Assembly (NCBI GenBank): GCA_002281855.1 | Contig: NCHQ01000023.1 | Span: forward strand, 62,001-126,000 | Reading direction: 5' to 3' | DNA from: Rhodospirillales bacterium 24-66-33 | Lineage (GTDB): Bacteria > Pseudomonadota > Alphaproteobacteria > Reyranellales > Reyranellaceae | Length of the DNA: 64,000 nucleotides | Part shown: piece after piece, positions 15,699 through 24,765 of the stretch | Position numbering within the stretch: position 1 is the stretch's first letter | How the letters are laid out: each line of letters opens with the position of its first letter | Made by a program: the position numbers and the translations under genes | Notes under the pieces: generated by a model | Databases searched by the model: none | What the model was told of the DNA's origin: nothing | The model's input: the letters and a program-made list of their open reading frames with translations, nothing else

Positions 15699-16988
15699 GT
15701 GCTGATCGTCACGCTGCTCATCCTCATCGGCCTGCTCGCGCTGGCCATTCCCGTTGCGGCCGGTCTCGGCATCCTCGGCCTTTCGCTGTCGGGCATCTAT
15801 TCGAAGCTGCCGCTTTCGCTGGCAATGGGCGAGATCGCCTGGGGCACGTCGAACAACTTCCTGCTGGTAGCCATTCCCTTCTTCGTGCTGCTGGGCGAGA
15901 TCCTGTTGCGTTCTGGCATGGCCGAGCGGATGTACAACGCTCTCGTGCTCTGGGTACCCTGGCTGCCGGGTGGCCTCATGCACTCCAACATCGCCTCCTG
16001 CGCCATGTTCGCGGCGACCTCGGGTTCGAGCGTGGCGACAGCGGCGACGATCGGCACGGTGGCTCTGGGCGAGGTCGAGAAGCGCGGCTATTCGGAGCGG
16101 CTGTTCCTCGGCACCATCGCAGCCGGGGGGACGCTGGGAATCCTGATCCCGCCCTCGATCAACATGATCGTCTATGGCGTGCTGACCGAAACCTCGATCC
16201 CCAAGCTCTACCTCGCGGGCTTCATTCCCGGTGTCGTCCTGGCCGCCCTGTTCAGTTTGACAGTGCTGGTGATCTGCCTCATCCGGCCGGAGATGGGCGG
16301 CAAGCCAACCTCGACGAGCTGGGCACAGCGCATTGCCGCATTGCCCGACCTGATCCCGCCCCTGGTCATTTTTCTTGCCGTGATCGGCTCCATTTACGCC
16401 GGCTGGGCGACCGCCACCGAGTCGGCGGCGCTGGGGGTGATCGCCTCGATCGGCATTGCCGCGGCCTATCGGCGTTTGACGCTGCGCACGCTCCTCAACG
16501 CCTTCGAGGGAACGATGCGTACGACCGCCATGATCATGGCGATCCTGCTCGCGGCCTACTTCCTCAACTTCGTCATTACGTCGATCGGCCTCACCGGTCA
16601 GGTGAACCGCTTCATCACCAGTCTCGGCCTCTCGAAGGTCCAGCTCCTGATCGTCGTGGTGCTTTTCTACTTCGTGCTCGGCATGTTCATGGAGACGCTG
16701 TCGATGATGGTGGCGACGGTGCCGATCATCGCGCCGGTCATGATCGCGGCCGGCTACGATCCGATCTGGTTCGGCATCATGATCATCATCCTCATGGAGC
16801 TGGCCATGATCACGCCGCCGGTCGGCATCAACCTCTACGTCGTCCAGGGACTGCGCAAGAAGGGACGGATCGACGATGTGATCATCGGTACGTCGCCCTT
16901 CGTGATCACCATGCTGCTGATGCTGGTGGCTCTGTCGCTCTGGCCGCAAATTGCGCTGTGGCTGCCGCAGATGGCGGCGACGACCTAG
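15699..16988 (+). CDS. TRAP transporter large permease (DctM type)
   Basis: A 429-residue protein with about 12 membrane segments; typical stretches are LLVAIPFFVLLGEILLRSGM, LPGGLMHSNIASCAMFAATS and GTLGILIPPSINMIVYG. It is the ion-coupled channel subunit of the TRAP system. The GTG start at 15699 has GAGGGG upstream and follows dctQ by one base. The stop codon TAG shares a CTAG with the stop of the convergent hyuA gene, so the two genes overlap tail to tail by four bases. Confidence 0.93.
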   Translation: MLIVTLLILIGLLALAIPVAAGLGILGLSLSGIYSKLPLSLAMGEIAWGTSNNFLLVAIPFFVLLGEILLRSGMAERMYNALVLWVPWLPGGLMHSNIASCAMFAATSGSSVATAATIGTVALGEVEKRGYSERLFLGTIAAGGTLGILIPPSINMIVYGVLTETSIPKLYLAGFIPGVVLAALFSLTVLVICLIRPEMGGKPTSTSWAQRIAALPDLIPPLVIFLAVIGSIYAGWATATESAALGVIASIGIAAAYRRLTLRTLLNAFEGTMRTTAMIMAILLAAYFLNFVITSIGLTGQVNRFITSLGLSKVQLLIVVVLFYFVLGMFMETLSMMVATVPIIAPVMIAAGYDPIWFGIMIIILMELAMITPPVGINLYVVQGLRKKGRIDDVIIGTSPFVITMLLMLVALSLWPQIALWLPQMAATT

Positions 16989-19081
16989 CCCGCCGCCAGG
17001 GTAATCACGATGTTGCCGGCACTGTCGCGCTCGGCGCGGGCACCCGGCGGGACGACGCAGGTCGTGTCGTATTCGTCGATGATCAGCGGGCCGGTCTTGG
17101 CTTCGGCGAGATCGAGACGGCTCACGACTGGCGTATCCATCCAGCCATGCTTGTCGCCGAACCAGGCACGGCGCGAGGTCTGGGCCTTGGACTCGACGCG
17201 GCTCGGCCGCACGTTCTGGGGCACGCCACTGCCCTCGCGCAGGCCTGAGCCCACGAGTTGGATCGCCACCAGCTCGACCGGTTCGTCGGGACCGGCGCGG
17301 TGGCCATAGGTACGCTCGTGCTCCTGGCCGAAGGCTTCCTCGAGATGCGTCACCATGCGGGTGTCGATCGGCCCGTCGGGTACCGGCACCGTGAGCTCGT
17401 AGCTCTGGCCCTTGTAGTGGAGCGCCGCGGAGCGCTTCAGCCGGGCGCCTGTGCCCGTGAAGCCTTCGACGGCAAGTTGTCCGTCGGCCTGCTCTGCCAT
17501 CGCCGTCCAGGCGCGGTCGATCTCGCCAAGATCGGCCTGGCGCAGCAGGCGGCGGAAGGTCCGCGCATAGTGATGCTCGACATCGGCATAGAGCAAGCCG
17601 AAGGACGAGAAGAGCCCGGCGGAGGGCGGAACGATCACGCGCCCGATGCCCAGCGCCGCGGCCATGCCCGCCGCGAACAAGGGCCCGTTGCCGCCGAAGG
17701 CGAACAGCGAGAACTCTCGCGGATCGCGTCCGCGTTCGGTCGAGACCGCCTTGATGGCGCGGATCATGTTGGAGGCCGCGATCAGGTGGGCGCCATAGGC
17801 CGCGCGCTCGACCGTCATGCCGAGGGGCCTGGCGATCTTCTCTTCGAACACCGCGCGGGCCTTGTCGGCGTTGAGCTTCACCGCGCCGCCCACGAGATGG
17901 CCGGGATTGATGTAGCCCAGCAGCACGTTGGCGTCAGTGATGGTCGGCGCCTCGCCGCCCTTGTCGTAGCAGACCGGCCCGGGCGAGGCGCCGGCGCTCT
18001 CCGGTCCGGCCTGCAGCGCGCCGCCGGGATCGATCCAAACGTGACTGCCGCCGCCCGCACCCACTTCGGCCAGGTCGATCGCGGGCACCTTCAAGGTGTA
18101 GCCCGCACCCGTGAGCAGGCGTGAGCCGATCATGATGCCGGCGCCCACGGCATATTCCTGGGCGCGCGCGACCTCGCCATCCTCGACCATCGAGGCCTTG
18201 GCAGTTGTACCGCCCATGTCGAAGGTGATGATCTTCTCGAGCTTCTTGGCGCGGGCCAGCGCCTGCGCGCCGACCACGCCGCCGGCCGGACCCGATTCGA
18301 TGATGTTCATCGGCCGTTCGGCGGCGGCGATGTCGGTTGTGAGGCCGCCGTTCGACTGCATCAACAGCAGGCGCGCCGGGATACCGGCACTGTCCAGCCC
18401 GCGGCGCAGCGCATGGAGATAGGTCGCCACGATCGGCATCACATAGGCGTTGATGACCGTGGTCGAGGTCCGCTCGTACTCCTTGATCTCCGGCAATACC
18501 TCGCACGACACGCTGAGCGGCAGGTGAGGCGCCTTGGCGGCCACGATGTCGCGCAGCATCAGCTCGTGCGCGGAATTGGCGAAAGAGTTGAGGAGACAGA
18601 TGGCGATCGCCTCGACCTTCTCGGCCAGCAGCGCATCGACGGCGCGCTCGGCGTCAGCCGGATCGAGCGCCCGGTCGACCTTGCCGGCATGGTCGACCCG
18701 CTCGTCAACGACGCGACGCAGGTAGCGCTCGACCAGCGGCTCAGGCTTGGTCCAAGTCAGGTCGTAGAGTTTGGGCATGCGCAGGGTGCGGATCTCCAGC
18801 ACGTCGCGAAAGCCCTTGGTGGTGATCAGGCCGACCCTCGCGCCCTTGTGCTCCAGGATCGCGTTCGACGCGACGGTAGTGCCGTGGCGGATCTCCTCGA
18901 TGGCGCCGCCGTCGAGCCCGGTCTCGCGGAAGACTTCGCTCAAGCCGTCGACGATCGCCTGGGCATAATTGCCGACGCTCGAGGAGATCTTCTTGGTATG
19001 GATGGTGCCGTCGGACCCCAGCAGCACGATGTCGGTGAAGGTGCCGCCGATGTCGACCCCGACGCGATAGGTCACGGTCAT
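16985..19081 (-). CDS. hyuA: Hydantoinase A / 5-oxoprolinase family, ATP-binding subunit
   Basis: A 698-residue ASKHA-fold protein. The N-terminal phosphate site is VDIGGTFTDIVLLGSDG; the second is IITFDMGGTTAKASMVEDG. EIRHGTTVASNAILEHKGAR is the family motif downstream. Such proteins, with HyuB, hydrolyse hydantoins, 5-oxoproline or related cyclic amides, or carboxylate ketones (acetone carboxylase branch). Length fits the stand-alone A subunit. hyuB follows upstream on the same strand with a palindrome between them. The substrate is unassigned. Confidence 0.9.
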   Translation of the reverse strand: MTVTYRVGVDIGGTFTDIVLLGSDGTIHTKKISSSVGNYAQAIVDGLSEVFRETGLDGGAIEEIRHGTTVASNAILEHKGARVGLITTKGFRDVLEIRTLRMPKLYDLTWTKPEPLVERYLRRVVDERVDHAGKVDRALDPADAERAVDALLAEKVEAIAICLLNSFANSAHELMLRDIVAAKAPHLPLSVSCEVLPEIKEYERTSTTVINAYVMPIVATYLHALRRGLDSAGIPARLLLMQSNGGLTTDIAAAERPMNIIESGPAGGVVGAQALARAKKLEKIITFDMGGTTAKASMVEDGEVARAQEYAVGAGIMIGSRLLTGAGYTLKVPAIDLAEVGAGGGSHVWIDPGGALQAGPESAGASPGPVCYDKGGEAPTITDANVLLGYINPGHLVGGAVKLNADKARAVFEEKIARPLGMTVERAAYGAHLIAASNMIRAIKAVSTERGRDPREFSLFAFGGNGPLFAAGMAAALGIGRVIVPPSAGLFSSFGLLYADVEHHYARTFRRLLRQADLGEIDRAWTAMAEQADGQLAVEGFTGTGARLKRSAALHYKGQSYELTVPVPDGPIDTRMVTHLEEAFGQEHERTYGHRAGPDEPVELVAIQLVGSGLREGSGVPQNVRPSRVESKAQTSRRAWFGDKHGWMDTPVVSRLDLAEAKTGPLIIDEYDTTCVVPPGARAERDSAGNIVITLAAG

Positions 19082-19098
19082 TGGATCTGCTCATGGCT

Positions 19099-19171
19099 GG
19101 GAGCGCGCCACTCCAGTGGCGCATCTTCGTGGAGTCGCACATCATGAGCGCCACTGGAGTGGCGCGCTCCC
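19099..19171. repeat. 24-bp perfect inverted repeat between hyuB and hyuA
   Basis: Arms at 19099-19122 and 19148-19171 are exact reverse complements, each built on GCGCGCCACTCCAGTGGCGC, with a 25-bp spacer. Each arm is itself a smaller palindrome (GCGCCACTsSAGTGGCGC form), so hairpins can form within or between arms. It occupies most of the 106-bp hyuB-hyuA gap and could stabilise or attenuate the message, leaving the two subunits unequally expressed. Confidence 0.85.
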
Positions 19172-19187
19172 GGCAAAGACATGGGAG

Positions 19188-20981
19188 CTACTCGGCCGCC
19201 CGGGCAAGCGGTGCCGGATCGTGCCATTGTACCTTGGGCGGCTCTGTCCAGCCGCGCGCCTTTGCCATCTCGGCGCGCCGCCGCTCGGTCGCGGCGGTGT
19301 CGACCGTCCAGGCGCCGGTGTCGATCACGACGCCGTAGTCGGCGAGCGCCTTTGCCGGCGAGAGCAATTCGTTGCGCACGTCGCGCAGCACGGCGGCGGG
19401 ATCGCGCTCCAGGGGATCGCCCCAGCCGCCGGCGCCGGCCAGCACGTGGCGGAAGATGTCGCCGCCCTTGACCGTCATGGTGAGCTTGGAGGGCAGCAGG
19501 CGGTTCTCGCCGTCGGGATTGAGATAGTTCTCTGACGGTCCGCCGGGACTGCCGCCATAGAGACCGAACGGGCGATGGTCGCGCCGGTCGGAGCGGACCT
19601 GCAGCATGCCTTCGGCCTCGAGGAACTTGTAGTCGCGCCGGAAGGGCACGCCGCCGCGATATTTCCCGGCGCCCGCCTTGTCGGCCACGAACTCGTAGGC
19701 CAGCAGCTGGATCGGCTGCTCGGCCTCGGTCACCTCGATCGAGTGCGAGGCCATGTTGGCGAACATGTGCGAGTTGCCGTCGAGCCCGTCGGCGAAGGGG
19801 CGGGCGCCCCAGGCGCCGCAGGTGAAGTCGACATAGACGAAGGGCTTGCGCGCCGCATCGTAGCCGCCGATCGAGATGCCGGTGTTGCCGCCGTCGCCCG
19901 CCGCCTTCACGCGGTCGGGCAGCATCATGGCGAGCGCGCCGAACATGCAGTCGGTCATGCGGAAGCCGGTCAGGCCGCGCGCCGCGCAGGCCGCCGGCAG
20001 CACGCCGTTGCCCACCGTACCGGGCGGGCAGATTACCTCGATGGCGCGGAACACGCCCTCGTTGTTGGGAATGCCCGGCGGCAGCACCGAGCGGATGCCG
20101 GTATAGGAGGCGGCCTTGGTGAAGGAGAGCGTATTGTTGATGGCGCCCTTGACCTGTGGGTTGGTGCCCGTCCAGTCGACCACCATGTGGCCGCCCTTCT
20201 TGGTGAGGGTGACGAACAGGCGGATCGGCTTGCCGTAGTCGACGCCGTCGTCGTCGATCCAATCCTCGAAGCTCCATTGGCCGTCAGGCAATTCCTGGAT
20301 CGCCGCCCGGGTCAGACGCTCGGCATAGTCGATGACCTCGTTCAGATAGAACTTCGTCTCCTCTGCCCCGTGGCGTGAGACCAGCTCGGCGAACTGCTTC
20401 TCGCCGATGTGGCAGGCCGCGAGCTGGGCGCGCAGGTCGCCGAACAGCTGGACGGGCAGGCGGACGTTCTTTTCGATGAACGTCATGATGGTCTTGTTGA
20501 GGACGCCCTTGTCGTAGAGCTTCATCGGCGCGATGCGCAGTCCCTCGGCATAGATCTCCGTCGAGTCGGAGGCGTTCGAGCCGGCCACGCGGCCGCCGAC
20601 GTCGATGTGGTGGCAGACGGTGCAGGCGAAAGCCAGCCGCTCGCCCTCGTGGAAAAGCGGTTTGATCACGAAGATGTCGGGCAGATGCATGCCGCCGTCG
20701 AACGGGTCGTTCATGATGAAGACGTCGCCCGCCGCCATATCGTCCTCGAAGTGACGCATGATCGATTCCATGGCGGTCGGCACCGAGCCGAGATGCCCCG
20801 GCAGGGTCAGGCCCTGGGCGGCGAGCTTGCCATTGGCGTCGGCGAAGCCCGTCGAATAGTCCATGTTGTCCTTGAGCACGCCGGAATAGGTCGTCCGGAA
20901 GACCGTGAGCGCCATCTCGTCGGCGATCGAGAATATGGCGTTCTTGAAGAGCTCCAAGGCGATCGGATCGGACACCGGCAC
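19188..20981 (-). CDS. hyuB: Hydantoinase B / 5-oxoprolinase family, catalytic subunit
   Basis: A 597-residue HyuB-family protein starting MPVSDPIALELFKNAIFSIA, with family segments NMDYSTGFADANGKLAAQGL, GDVFIMNDPFDGGMHLPDIF and HHIDVGGRVAGSN. The GTG at 20981 is chosen because GGAGG lies eight bases upstream; the ATG 20 codons earlier has no such site and lies in poorly conserved sequence. It works as the partner of HyuA. Gene order is hyuB then hyuA. Confidence 0.92.
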   Translation of the reverse strand: MPVSDPIALELFKNAIFSIADEMALTVFRTTYSGVLKDNMDYSTGFADANGKLAAQGLTLPGHLGSVPTAMESIMRHFEDDMAAGDVFIMNDPFDGGMHLPDIFVIKPLFHEGERLAFACTVCHHIDVGGRVAGSNASDSTEIYAEGLRIAPMKLYDKGVLNKTIMTFIEKNVRLPVQLFGDLRAQLAACHIGEKQFAELVSRHGAEETKFYLNEVIDYAERLTRAAIQELPDGQWSFEDWIDDDGVDYGKPIRLFVTLTKKGGHMVVDWTGTNPQVKGAINNTLSFTKAASYTGIRSVLPPGIPNNEGVFRAIEVICPPGTVGNGVLPAACAARGLTGFRMTDCMFGALAMMLPDRVKAAGDGGNTGISIGGYDAARKPFVYVDFTCGAWGARPFADGLDGNSHMFANMASHSIEVTEAEQPIQLLAYEFVADKAGAGKYRGGVPFRRDYKFLEAEGMLQVRSDRRDHRPFGLYGGSPGGPSENYLNPDGENRLLPSKLTMTVKGGDIFRHVLAGAGGWGDPLERDPAAVLRDVRNELLSPAKALADYGVVIDTGAWTVDTAATERRRAEMAKARGWTEPPKVQWHDPAPLARAAE

Positions 20982-21164
20982 TTCGTCTTCCTCCCGAGTT
21001 CTGCAGCCGTCATCTGGCGAGCCCCGCCATGCAAATTGCAAGCCGGTTCGGTCGTCGATTCTTGCGCGGCACGCGTGCCTGAAAGTTGGGGTTCGACAGG
21101 ACGCATGGGCGAAATCGCCCGCGGCGCGCTAGACTGGCGTCTTCCGTTTTCGCAGAAAGTCCCA

Positions 21165-22370
21165 ATGCCCAAGACAAAGATCGCCGTTGCCTGCCAGGGT
21201 GGTGGCAGCCAGACCGCCTTTACCGCCGGCGCGCTGAAGACCCTGTGTCAGGCCCAGCTTGGCGAGGAATTCGAGTTCGTGAGCATCAGTGGCACCTCGG
21301 GCGGTGCCGTGTGCGCGGCGCTCCTCTGGTACTCGTTCATGAAGGGCGAACGGCCGGCCTGGAAGCGCATGATGAATTTCTGGGAGGAAAACACCGCCCA
21401 GGGGCCGGTCGAGCACGCGATCAACCGGTTTATCGTCGAATCGGTGCGGCTGGTGAATTCGGGCATGATGCCGACCCTGCAGCTCAGCCCATCCTCGCCG
21501 ATGATGCAGCACATGACGGGCGTCATGACGGCCGGCCAGCGCATGGGCTTCTCCGATTTTCGCGGCCTGCTCGAAAAGCACATCGATTTCGCCGAGATTG
21601 CCTCGTGGGGTGCGCAGGCGCAGCGGCCGGTACTCATGCTGGGGGCGGCCAATGTGACCAGCGGCGCGCTGGTCAAATTCCTCTCGACCCGTGAGCCGAT
21701 CCGGGTCGAGCATGTCCTGGCATCCTGCGCCGTGCCGAACATCTTCCCGGCGGTGCAGATCGGCGACGATGCCTACTGGGACGGCCTCTTCTCCGACAAT
21801 CCGCCCGTCGAGGAGCTTGTCCGCCCGCGCTCGGTCGGCGAGGCGAACATTCCCGACGAGATCTGGCTGATCAAGATCAATCCGACGGCGAGCCGACGGG
21901 TGCCCGCGAAGCCGGGCGAGATCGTCGATCGCCGCAACCAGCTCGAGGGCAACATCTCGCTGTTCCAGCAGCTCGGTCATCTCGAGTTCATGAACGACCT
22001 GATCCTGGCCGATGCCTTCCGGCCCGAGTTCCTGGCGCGCTTCGACATCAAGGCCCCGGTGCGCATTCCGAAGTCATTCCATACCGATGCCGACAAGCCC
22101 TACCATATCCCCTGCATCGAGATGCCGGTCGAGTTCCAGGACTCGCTCGACTACGAAGGCAAGATCGACCGCGGTTCGGAGAACATCTCCAAGCTGATCG
22201 CCGAAGGCGAGAAGGCCGCGACTCTCTTCCTGCGCGAGCGCGCCGCGGCTGTTGCCGCTTCGTCGCTCGGCGAGGACCAGACCGCGGGACAGGCCGAGTC
22301 ACAGGGCGACGTTCCCGGCGAGCTGCCGTTGGCGCGATGGAAGGATGATCCTCCGCCACGCTCGGAGTGA
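21165..22370 (+). CDS. Patatin-like phospholipase
   Basis: A 401-residue patatin-domain acyl hydrolase. It has the glycine-rich oxyanion loop ACQGGGSQTAF, nucleophile Ser in SISGTSGGAVCAALL (G-x-S-x-G), and dyad Asp in YWDGLFSDNPPVEEL. No signal peptide, so cytoplasmic or secreted by another route. It follows the divergent hyuB promoter region and is convergent with the binding-protein gene four bp beyond its stop. Substrate (phospholipid or other ester) unknown. Confidence 0.9.
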   Translation: MPKTKIAVACQGGGSQTAFTAGALKTLCQAQLGEEFEFVSISGTSGGAVCAALLWYSFMKGERPAWKRMMNFWEENTAQGPVEHAINRFIVESVRLVNSGMMPTLQLSPSSPMMQHMTGVMTAGQRMGFSDFRGLLEKHIDFAEIASWGAQAQRPVLMLGAANVTSGALVKFLSTREPIRVEHVLASCAVPNIFPAVQIGDDAYWDGLFSDNPPVEELVRPRSVGEANIPDEIWLIKINPTASRRVPAKPGEIVDRRNQLEGNISLFQQLGHLEFMNDLILADAFRPEFLARFDIKAPVRIPKSFHTDADKPYHIPCIEMPVEFQDSLDYEGKIDRGSENISKLIAEGEKAATLFLRERAAAVAASSLGEDQTAGQAESQGDVPGELPLARWKDDPPPRSE

Positions 22371-22374
22371 GCCC

Positions 22375-23355
22375 CTACTGCGGCTCGATGCGGGCGATCT
22401 TGACGTAGTCGGCCCACTTGGCGCGCTCCTCGCGATCCTGCGCCGCGCACTGTTCCAGCGTCAGCGGCTTGGCGGTGAGGGCGAATTCCTCGGTGAGGCG
22501 CTTGTTGTTCGCGGGCGAGGTGATGGCCTCGTTGATCAGCGTGTTCAGCCGCTGCTGGATCGGCAGCGGCGTCGCCTTCGGCACCGCGATGGCCAGGAAG
22601 CCCGAGCTGACGAACCCGGGGAAGGTTTCGGCGAGGGTCGGCACGTCGGGATAGAGCGGGCTGCGGCTGGGAAGCGAAATGGCGAGCGGTCGCGCCTTCT
22701 TGTCGACGACCTGGCCGCGCGCAGCCGTGAGGTCGACGAACATGAAGTTGATGGCGCCGCCGTAGAGATCGTTCCAGGCGTTGCCGATCGCCTTGTAGCC
22801 GACCCCCTGCCAGTCGACGCCGGCACGCTTGCCCAGCACCTCGGCCGGGACCTGCGAACTCGCGTTGAAGTACCCGAAGTTGAGCTTGCCCGGGTTCGCC
22901 TTCGCATAGGCAAGCAGCTCGGCCAGGGTCTTGTAGGGACCGTCGGCCGGTACCACGAGGAATGTGCCGGAGGAGCCGATGATCCCGACGACGGAAAAGT
23001 CCTTCTCCGGATCGTAGCCCGGGTTTTTGTACATGTGGACGTTGGCGGCGTTGGTCGAGGTCGTGGCCAGCATCAGCGTATAGCCGTCCGGCGGTGCGAC
23101 CTTCACGGACATGGCGCCCACGATTCCGTTGGCGCCCGGCTTGTTCTCGACGATGAAGGGTTGGCCGGTCTTCTCCTCGATATACTTGCCGACCAGGCGC
23201 GCCGTGATGTCGCCCGAGCCGCCGGGCGCGAAGGGCACGATGATTCGGATGGCCTTGTTCGGATAAGTTTCGGTCTGCGCAGCGGCGGGAAGGGCGGCGA
23301 GAAGCGGGAGGGCGAAGAGGCTGCGGCGAGACAGCGATGTGCGAAATGTGTCCAT
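22375..23355 (-). CDS. Tripartite tricarboxylate transporter (Bug family) binding protein
   Basis: A 326-residue periplasmic receptor: twin-Arg-like leader RRSLFALPLLAALPAAAQ, then the Bug hallmark YPNKAIRIIVPFAPGGSGDI, ENKPGANGIVG, and YDPEKDFSVV. Family members bind carboxylates for TctAB or act as orphan sensors. No tctA/tctB genes are nearby, so it is an orphan receptor, as is common in proteobacteria with many such genes. It diverges from the CoA-transferase gene across 66 bp, suggesting a shared acid substrate. Confidence 0.9.
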   Translation of the reverse strand: MDTFRTSLSRRSLFALPLLAALPAAAQTETYPNKAIRIIVPFAPGGSGDITARLVGKYIEEKTGQPFIVENKPGANGIVGAMSVKVAPPDGYTLMLATTSTNAANVHMYKNPGYDPEKDFSVVGIIGSSGTFLVVPADGPYKTLAELLAYAKANPGKLNFGYFNASSQVPAEVLGKRAGVDWQGVGYKAIGNAWNDLYGGAINFMFVDLTAARGQVVDKKARPLAISLPSRSPLYPDVPTLAETFPGFVSSGFLAIAVPKATPLPIQQRLNTLINEAITSPANNKRLTEEFALTAKPLTLEQCAAQDREERAKWADYVKIARIEPQ

Positions 23356-23421
23356 GGGAGCGAAGTCTAACGCATGTGCGCCAGATGGACAGCGCGCCGC
23401 TTGCAGCCCTACTTTGCGCCC

Positions 23422-24630
23422 ATGTCACAATCAGGTCGGCCGCCGCTCGACGGCATTCGCATCATCGATTTCTCCCGCGTGATCGCGGGGCCCATGTGCA
23501 CCCAGATGCTCTCGGACATGGGCGCAGAGGTGATCAAGATCGAGAATCCCGACGGCGGCGACGACACGCGCAAGGGCGCCGGCCCGCGTGCCGGCGGGAC
23601 CGATGGCGAAAGCCACTTCTTCATGGCCTTCAACAGGGGCAAGAAAAGCGTCGCGCTCGATTTCACCAAGCCCGACGGCCAGGCGATCGTGCACAAGCTG
23701 CTCGCCAATGCCGATGTGCTGGTCGAGAACTTCCGGCCGGGCGTGCTGAAGAAGTACGGCTTGGACCATGCCAGCCTCGCGGCGAAGTATCCGAAGCTGA
23801 TTTACCTGTCGATCTCGGCCTACGGCCAGACCGGGCCGCTGTCTGACCGGCCGGGCTACGATCCCGTGCTGCAGGCCGAGTCGGGCATGATGAGCGTGAA
23901 CGGCGAGGCCAATGGCGAGGGGCTGCGCCATGCCATCGCCATCGTCGACACGATGACGGCGATCCATTCGGTCGCCGCGGTCAATGCCGCGCTCTATGCG
24001 CGCCGCGACACCGGCAAGGGCCAGCAGATCGACCTCGCCCTCTACGACACCGCGCTCGTGTCGCTGGGCAACATGGGAGCCTACTATCTGATCGGTGGCG
24101 AACAGCCGCGGCGCGCGGGCAACGGCCATTTCGCCTCGGCGCCCAACAGTTCATTCGAGACGGCGAACGGCAAGATCTACATGGCGGTCGCAAACCAGAA
24201 GCTGTTCGCCGATACGGCCAAGGCGCTCGGTCATCCCGAATGGGTGACGGATCCGCGCTTCGACACCGTCGCGAACCGCGTGGCCAACAAGCCCGAGCTG
24301 ACGCGCCTCATGGAAGAAGTGCTGACCACCGACACCAAGGAGAACTGGGCGCAGAAGCTGCGCCACCTCCCGGCCGGCCCGATCCGCACCATGAAGGAGG
24401 CGCTGGACGAGCCGGAAGTGAAGCGCCGCGGGATGCTGAAGACCTACAGGCACAGCCGGGTGGGCGATGTGCCGCTGATCGGCTCGAACTTCCACTTTTC
24501 CGACACGCCGGTCGACGACACGCGGCCGCCGCCGGCGCTGGGTGAGCATACCGATCAGGTGCTCAAGGATCTGGCGGGCCTCGGGGCGGCGGAGATCGCC
24601 AGCTTGCGGGAAAAGAAGATCGTCGGCTGA
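23422..24630 (+). CDS. Class III CoA-transferase (CaiB/BaiF family)
   Basis: A 402-residue enzyme moving CoA between an acyl-CoA and a carboxylic acid. Typical segments are PLDGIRIIDFSRVIAGPMCT, GAEVIKIENPDGGDDTR, NRGKKSVALDF and VLVENFRPGVLKKYGLD (with the Asp-containing catalytic loop nearby). The ATG at 23422 is chosen over one 16 codons upstream that has no conserved sequence. Its divergent Bug receptor suggests it activates an imported organic acid. A second family member lies at 56877. Confidence 0.93.
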   Translation: MSQSGRPPLDGIRIIDFSRVIAGPMCTQMLSDMGAEVIKIENPDGGDDTRKGAGPRAGGTDGESHFFMAFNRGKKSVALDFTKPDGQAIVHKLLANADVLVENFRPGVLKKYGLDHASLAAKYPKLIYLSISAYGQTGPLSDRPGYDPVLQAESGMMSVNGEANGEGLRHAIAIVDTMTAIHSVAAVNAALYARRDTGKGQQIDLALYDTALVSLGNMGAYYLIGGEQPRRAGNGHFASAPNSSFETANGKIYMAVANQKLFADTAKALGHPEWVTDPRFDTVANRVANKPELTRLMEEVLTTDTKENWAQKLRHLPAGPIRTMKEALDEPEVKRRGMLKTYRHSRVGDVPLIGSNFHFSDTPVDDTRPPPALGEHTDQVLKDLAGLGAAEIASLREKKIVG

Positions 24631-24638
24631 AGTTTCAG

Positions 24639-24670
24639 GTCGTCCTGAGCGCAGCGAAGGACCTTACGGA
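24639..24670. repeat. REP-like short repeat
   Basis: GGTCGTCCTGAGCGCAGCGA then AGGACC, with GTCCT (24642-24646) pairing AGGAC (24658-24662). The phrase CCTGAGCGCAGCGAAGGACC is a widespread bacterial intergenic repeat. It lies just after the CoA-transferase stop. Confidence 0.6.
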
Positions 24671-24720
24671 CCGGCCAGACGACTCCGTGGCTAGCGTGAG
24701 ATGCTTCGCCTTCGGCTCCA

Positions 24721-24740
24721 GAGCGGGGGTTGCCCCGCTC
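24721..24740. terminator. Hairpin between convergent genes
   Basis: GAGCGGGG-GTTG-CCCCGCTC is a perfect 8-bp stem, four-base loop, in the 135 bp between the convergent CoA-transferase and hydrolase genes. Without a U-run it is a weak intrinsic terminator; it may act in both directions. Confidence 0.5.
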
Positions 24741-24765
24741 GCGATGATAACAGCGTCTGCCAAGC

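Noticed and set aside
24660..24760. Possible small RNA between the CoA-transferase and hydrolase genes
   Set aside because: A REP-like element and a terminator hairpin explain the structure; no promoter seen.
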